Source: Bacteroidales bacterium (GTDB taxonomy: Bacteria; Bacteroidota; Bacteroidia; Bacteroidales; ML635J-15). Taken from it: DNA of 8,621 nt. Within the stretch, counting starts at the first letter, position 1. Every line of letters starts with the position of its first letter. The DNA lies in assembly GCA_028696755.1 (NCBI GenBank), contig JAQVGK010000123.1:1-8621 (forward strand), given 5' to 3'. Below, piece by piece: positions 6,020 through 8,621 of this stretch. The position numbers and the translations under genes were made by a program. The notes below the pieces were generated by a model. The model ran no database searches. It saw only the letters and a program-made list of their open reading frames with translations, and was not told the origin of the DNA.

Positions 6020-6027
6020 CAAAGATA
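6020..6027 (-). promoter_or_regulatory. Probable -7 box of the response regulator promoter
   Basis: TATCTTTG on the minus strand, an exact TAnnTTTG match and identical to the boxes before the Cache kinase and the UPF0316 gene. The position 19 bases upstream (6050-6047) reads TAAA, so the -33 element is poor. Transcription would start near 6013, with a leader of about 50 bases. Confidence 0.45.
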
Positions 6028-6200
6028 TGGCGAATAGCAATGCGCGTTTAGATACTATGCTACGGATTTTTTCGCTGTTTTTAACCGATTTTTTTAACCC
6101 AAAACCGATACTTTTCTGCAATATTTCTTCCGATTATTATTGCGAGATTAATATGACGTATTGTTATATTGTTGATAATCAGCAACTTATGATATTTTGC

Positions 6201-6245
6201 TAAGATTTACTGATTGCAGAAATATGTAGTATTCTGCAAATCTTA
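6201..6245. promoter_or_regulatory. Dyad upstream of the response regulator, candidate operator
   Basis: The right arm TTCTGCAAATCTTA (6232-6245) is the inverse of TAAGATTT (6201-6208) plus TGCAGAA (6215-6221), the left arm being split by six extra bases. TATTCTGC also occurs twice as a direct repeat (6230-6237 and 6244-6251). It lies about 175 bases upstream of the response regulator's -7 box. It may be an operator or merely a decayed repeat. Confidence 0.35.
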
Positions 6246-6342
6246 TTCTGCGCGTTTTTGGGGAAAGTGATAAAAAAGTGGAAAATTGATAGGGTTTTAT
6301 TTTTGTATTGTGAATATCCTTTTGTTATGGTTCGAGTTCCTC

Positions 6343-6488
6343 ACCACAAGTGGTTTTTGTTTTGCAAAAGCAACAAAAACATCCCGAAGATCGGGACATG
6401 AAATGCCAAAAGAGATTTACTGCAGATTTTCAACCTTCATTTGCACTCTGTTCAGTCAGGCTGAAAGATATTTGAGCCTGACAGGCTC
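6343..6488. repeat. Run of short REP-like hairpins
   Basis: Five compact inverted repeats occur in 146 bases. They are ACCAC-AA-GTGGT (6343-6354); GTTTTTGTT opposite AACAAAAAC (6353-6380, sharing two bases with the first); TCCCGA-AGA-TCGGGA (6382-6396); TCAGGCT opposite AGCCTGA (6456-6481); and GAGCCT-GAC-AGGCTC (6474-6488), which competes with the fourth. Tight stems with loops of two or three bases resemble those in element 1. The stretch has no credible gene. Confidence 0.55.
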
Positions 6489-6520
6489 CTCTTTTTGCAG
6501 TTATAGTTAATTGGTATTTC

Positions 6521-6838
6521 TTGATTCAATATCGTTTAGTTAAGCATTTTTTAGGTATATGTCCGATGGACAAAAAGTGCTGATTGATTTAGCTTTTTAC
6601 TGACGTTTATGTCCGCTGGACAAAAACGAATTTAGTAAGAATATGTTTTTAGAATCTCATAAAAAAAACTATCCCGTTAGGGCTTAAACGTCAGTAAAAC
6701 TAAATAAACTACTAAAATCACTACTTTGTCCAGAGGCGGTGTGCTGAGCCAGCCGAAGTGACATTAACATTTTATTGATCAATTATTTTTAACAATAAAT
6801 TCCATTACTGAAAGCCTTAACTAAACGACATTGAATAA
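6521..6838. repeat. Inverted repeat element 4: 318-bp nested palindrome, MITE-like
   Basis: Outer arms at 6521-6544 and 6816-6838 match at 22 of 24 positions (ATTCAAT, A or G, then TCGTTTAGTTAAG). A second pair lies inside (6567-6585 against 6716-6732, TGGACAAA and TGATT ends) and a third inside that (6588-6609 against 6685-6704, core TTTTACTGACGTTTA perfect). The left half also carries the direct repeat TATGTCCGMTGGACAAAAA at 6558-6576 and 6608-6626, and CCC-GTTA-GGG sits at 6673-6682. The right arm is longer by about 60 bases and contains a CACTTCG repeat. There is no transposase and no clear target duplication at the ends. Confidence 0.65.
6741..6760 (-). repeat. Dispersed CACTTCG...CTCAG repeat, copy 2
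   Basis: On the minus strand the sequence is CACTTCGGCTGGCTCAGCAC, which shares CACTTCG-4 bases-(A/G)CTCAG with copy 1 at 1490-1510 in the opposite orientation. It sits in the longer right arm of element 4 and may account for part of that asymmetry. Confidence 0.55.
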
Positions 6839-6853
6839 GGTTTAGTGAAAATG

Positions 6854-6953
6854 ATTTAACGCGAACCGAAGCTCGGCGAAGCCAATTGGCTAATTCGATT
6901 AATCTCTTTGATTCTTTTAGCACTTAATGATAATTCGTTAATTAGCGTTAAAT
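6854..6953. repeat. Inverted repeat element 5 (100 bp) with internal hairpins
   Basis: ATTTAACGC (6854-6862) is repeated inverted as GCGTTAAAT (6945-6953), with an inner pair GCTAATT (6889-6895) and AATTAGC (6940-6946). The left side is packed with small hairpins: CCGA-AGC-TCGG (6866-6876), GGC-GAA-GCC (6875-6883) and the perfect 12-base palindrome AGCCAATTGGCT (6880-6891). It begins only 15 bases after element 4 and may be part of the same composite block. Confidence 0.45.
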
Positions 6954-7041
6954 TTAAAAGGCGTCAGCAAAAAATTATCATACGATTATATCTGCATAAA
7001 AATAATTTTGCGGTGTCTGCCATATTCTACACAACAAAACA

Positions 7042-7072
7042 TTTCGTATTGATTTCAGTTTTTATAATTTTG
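7042..7072 (+). promoter_or_regulatory. Probable promoter of the moeA-moaA operon
   Basis: TAATTTTG (7065-7072) is an exact -7 box, with TTTC (7042-7045) 19 bases upstream, one mismatch from TTTG. The ATG at 7085 is 12 bases further on, so the leader would be very short. A second TAATTTTG at 7003-7010 lacks an upstream partner. Confidence 0.5.
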
Positions 7073-7084
7073 CAGAAAAAACTT

Positions 7085-8260
7085 ATGATATCACATTCCG
7101 AAGCGCTTGAAATTGTGCTGTCAACAAAATTTAGAACACAAAAGGAGTTTGTTGATGTGTCGTGCTGCTTGAATAGGATTCTGGCCGAGGACATGATTTC
7201 GCCATTAAATATGCCTCCGTTCGATAAAAGTATGGTTGACGGGTATGCAATTTTACGTAATGACATTACCAACGAACTTATTATTGATGGTATTGTTGCT
7301 GCTGGCGATAATGCAGATTATTCGGTAAAAACTGGTCATTGCGTTAAGGTTATGACTGGAGCTCCTGTTCCTGCCAAAAGCGAGATGGTTATTATGGTCG
7401 AAGAGACCGAGATTCTTTCAAATGGAAAACTGAAAATCAATAATTTGAAATCATCCAGCAATATTTCGCCAAAAGCTGAGGATATTGCCGAGGGAGATAT
7501 TATTCTGAAAGAAGGTACGAAACTCTTGCCTTTTCACTGCGGAATTCTGGCAACTATCGGTGTAAAGCAAGTACCAGTTTACAAGTTGCCAAATGTTGGA
7601 ATAATTGTAACTGGAAACGAAATTATTGAGCCTGGCAACGAACTTAATTACGGTCAGATCTACAATTCAAATGCATATCAATTGCTTAACAATTGCAAGA
7701 CTATTAATATTAATGCAACATATTCTGGAATTGCTGGCGATACTTACGAAGAAACCGAGAGCATCATAAAGGAAATGTTAAAATCTAATGATGTTTTAAT
7801 TATAACCGGTGGCGTTTCGATGGGTGATTACGATTATGTTGCTCCAGTGCTAAAAAATTCGGGCATGAATGTGCGATTTGATTCCATTGCAGCTCAGCCT
7901 GGTCGACCATTGGTATTTGCCGAAAATGGCGAGAAGTTTTGTTTCGTAATGCCTGGTAATCCTGTGTCTGGACTAGTTTTGTTCGAGACAATTGTAAAGC
8001 CATTTCTTTATAAAATCATGAATCACGAGTTCAAAGCAAATGTATTTTCTTTTGCTCTTGCTAAGGATGTGCGTCGCAAAAAAGCAAGTCGCAAATCGTT
8101 TTACCCTGTTGTTTTAAACGATGATAACACTGTGAGCGCAATTGAATATCATGGATCGGCACATCTTAATGCTTATTCAACTGCTTTTGGTATCTTTGCG
8201 ATGGAAATTGGGGTAACCGAAATTAAAGAGGGAGAAATTGTAAATGTTCGACAATTATAA
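7085..8260 (+). CDS. moeA: Molybdopterin molybdenumtransferase MoeA
   Basis: A 391-residue cytoplasmic enzyme of molybdenum-cofactor synthesis. It inserts molybdate into adenylylated molybdopterin, releasing AMP. Family motifs are all present: MPPFDKSMVDGYA (43-55, with D52 at the position of the catalytic Asp of Escherichia coli MoeA), KVMTGAPVP (88-96), IIVTGNEI (173-180), TGGVSMGDYD (241-250), QPGRPLVFA (271-279) and MPGNPVSG (289-296). Length is close to the 411 residues of E. coli MoeA. The frame is open back to 6908, but the ATG at 7085 gives the family start MISHSEALEIVL, and a promoter box lies just upstream, so the 59 extra residues are not used. The gene overlaps moaA by 17 bases, so the two form an operon. 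Confidence 0.96.
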   Translation: MISHSEALEIVLSTKFRTQKEFVDVSCCLNRILAEDMISPLNMPPFDKSMVDGYAILRNDITNELIIDGIVAAGDNADYSVKTGHCVKVMTGAPVPAKSEMVIMVEETEILSNGKLKINNLKSSSNISPKAEDIAEGDIILKEGTKLLPFHCGILATIGVKQVPVYKLPNVGIIVTGNEIIEPGNELNYGQIYNSNAYQLLNNCKTININATYSGIAGDTYEETESIIKEMLKSNDVLIITGGVSMGDYDYVAPVLKNSGMNVRFDSIAAQPGRPLVFAENGEKFCFVMPGNPVSGLVLFETIVKPFLYKIMNHEFKANVFSFALAKDVRRKKASRKSFYPVVLNDDNTVSAIEYHGSAHLNAYSTAFGIFAMEIGVTEIKEGEIVNVRQL

Positions 8261-8621
8261 CAGACATATAACTTACCTTAGAGTGTCGGTTACCGACCGA
8301 TGCAATTTGCGTTGTGTTTATTGCATGCCCTCCGAAGGTGTTAAGCTTATGAGTCATAACGATATTTTAAGCTTTGACGAAATTGTAGATGTTTGCAAAA
8401 CCGGAATAGAACTCGGAATAAACAAAATCAGACTTACAGGTGGAGAGCCATTAGTCCGCAAAGGAATTGTAAATCTTGTTGCAGAAATTGCAAAACTGCA
8501 TGGCCTAAAAGATTTAAGCATGACAACCAATGGGATTTTACTTTCCGAATATGCTCAGCAACTAAAAGATGCTGGTTTAATGAGAGTAAACATTAGTCTC
8601 GATACGCTTAATCCCGATGAG
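8244..8621 (+). CDS. moaA: GTP 3',8-cyclase MoaA, N-terminal 126 residues (partial)
   Basis: A radical SAM enzyme that converts GTP to the cyclic dehydro-GTP intermediate, the first step towards molybdopterin. The N-terminal cluster motif is C20-x3-C24-x2-C27 (DRCNLRCVYCMP), which binds the [4Fe-4S] cluster that cleaves S-adenosylmethionine. Further landmarks are LTGGEPLVRKG (64-74), MTTNG (93-97) and NISLDTLNP (116-124). The C-terminal half, including the second cluster's cysteines and the final GG, lies past the window. The ATG at 8244 is inside the last codons of moeA in another frame, with GAGGGAG at 8228-8234 placed nine bases upstream. That is one of the few Shine-Dalgarno-like sites in the window and supports translational coupling. 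Confidence 0.96.
   Translation, partial: MFDNYNRHITYLRVSVTDRCNLRCVYCMPSEGVKLMSHNDILSFDEIVDVCKTGIELGINKIRLTGGEPLVRKGIVNLVAEIAKLHGLKDLSMTTNGILLSEYAQQLKDAGLMRVNISLDTLNPDE

Larger units (their letters stand above)
5964..7084. other. Gene-free intergenic island upstream of the response regulator and moeA
   Basis: About 1,120 bases separate the divergent response regulator and moeA genes. From left to right I see a promoter box for the response regulator (6020-6027), AT-rich sequence, a dyad (6201-6245), a series of tight hairpins (6343-6488), a 318-base nested inverted repeat (6521-6838), a further palindrome (6854-6953), and the moeA promoter (7042-7072). The small open frame at 6286-6510 reads through the hairpin repeats and does not look like a protein. 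The moeA frame stays open back to 6908, but that extension has no MoeA similarity. Confidence 0.8.

Noticed and set aside
6286..6510. Open reading frame on the plus strand in the right island
   Set aside because: It runs over five hairpin repeats and its peptide (FAKATKTSRRSGH) is dictated by them. There is no promoter box or family resemblance.
7003..7010. Second TAATTTTG box upstream of moeA
   Set aside because: No TTTG-like element lies 17-23 bases upstream, and the motif is frequent in AT-rich DNA. The box at 7065-7072 is better placed.
6908..7084. N-terminal extension of 59 residues on MoeA
   Set aside because: The extension is basic and hydrophobic without MoeA similarity, overlaps element 5 and two promoter-like boxes, and the internal ATG at 7085 gives the normal family start.

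Overview
The window looks like chromosomal DNA of a free-living, probably anaerobic member of the Bacteroidota. This is an inference. The genes are AT-rich and mostly lack Shine-Dalgarno sequences. Matches to the Bacteroidota promoter consensus (TTTG, about 19 bases, TAnnTTTG) sit just upstream of most operon starts. The protein types also fit that phylum: an RDD protein with a four-Cys N-terminus, a Cache-domain histidine kinase and a REC-HisKA-HATPase hybrid.

Layout. (1) Bases 1-817, minus strand: a UPF0316/DUF2179 membrane protein, then the start of a DEAD-box RNA helicase cut by the window edge, reached after TAA-AAT-TTG. (2) Bases 818-1837: a gene-free island holding three long imperfect inverted repeats, two of them built from 7-base tandem units, and one dispersed CACTTCG repeat. 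(3) Bases 1838-2431, plus strand: an RDD membrane protein with its own consensus promoter. (4) Bases 2460-5963, minus strand: a three-gene signalling cluster. In transcription order it holds a single-domain response regulator with an unusually long insertion, a membrane Cache sensor kinase, and a soluble kinase with an N-terminal receiver. A strong hairpin terminator follows the response regulator, and the sensor kinase promoter is interleaved with it. (5) Bases 5964-7084: a second gene-free island with a dyad upstream of the response regulator, a run of short hairpins, a 318-base nested palindromic element and a smaller palindrome. (6) Bases 7085-8621, plus strand: moeA overlapping the start of moaA, part of a molybdenum-cofactor operon that runs off the window.

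How the genes work together. MoaA makes the first molybdopterin intermediate and MoeA inserts molybdate, so the host should make molybdoenzymes. The signalling trio has two transmitters (H390 and H159) and two receivers (D65 and D55) but no DNA-binding or enzymatic output domain. It therefore looks like a phosphorelay whose output must be a protein elsewhere. The two strongest leads for something undescribed are the response regulator's roughly 40-residue insertion between its switch Ser and its Lys, and the cluster of composite palindromic elements in the two islands.
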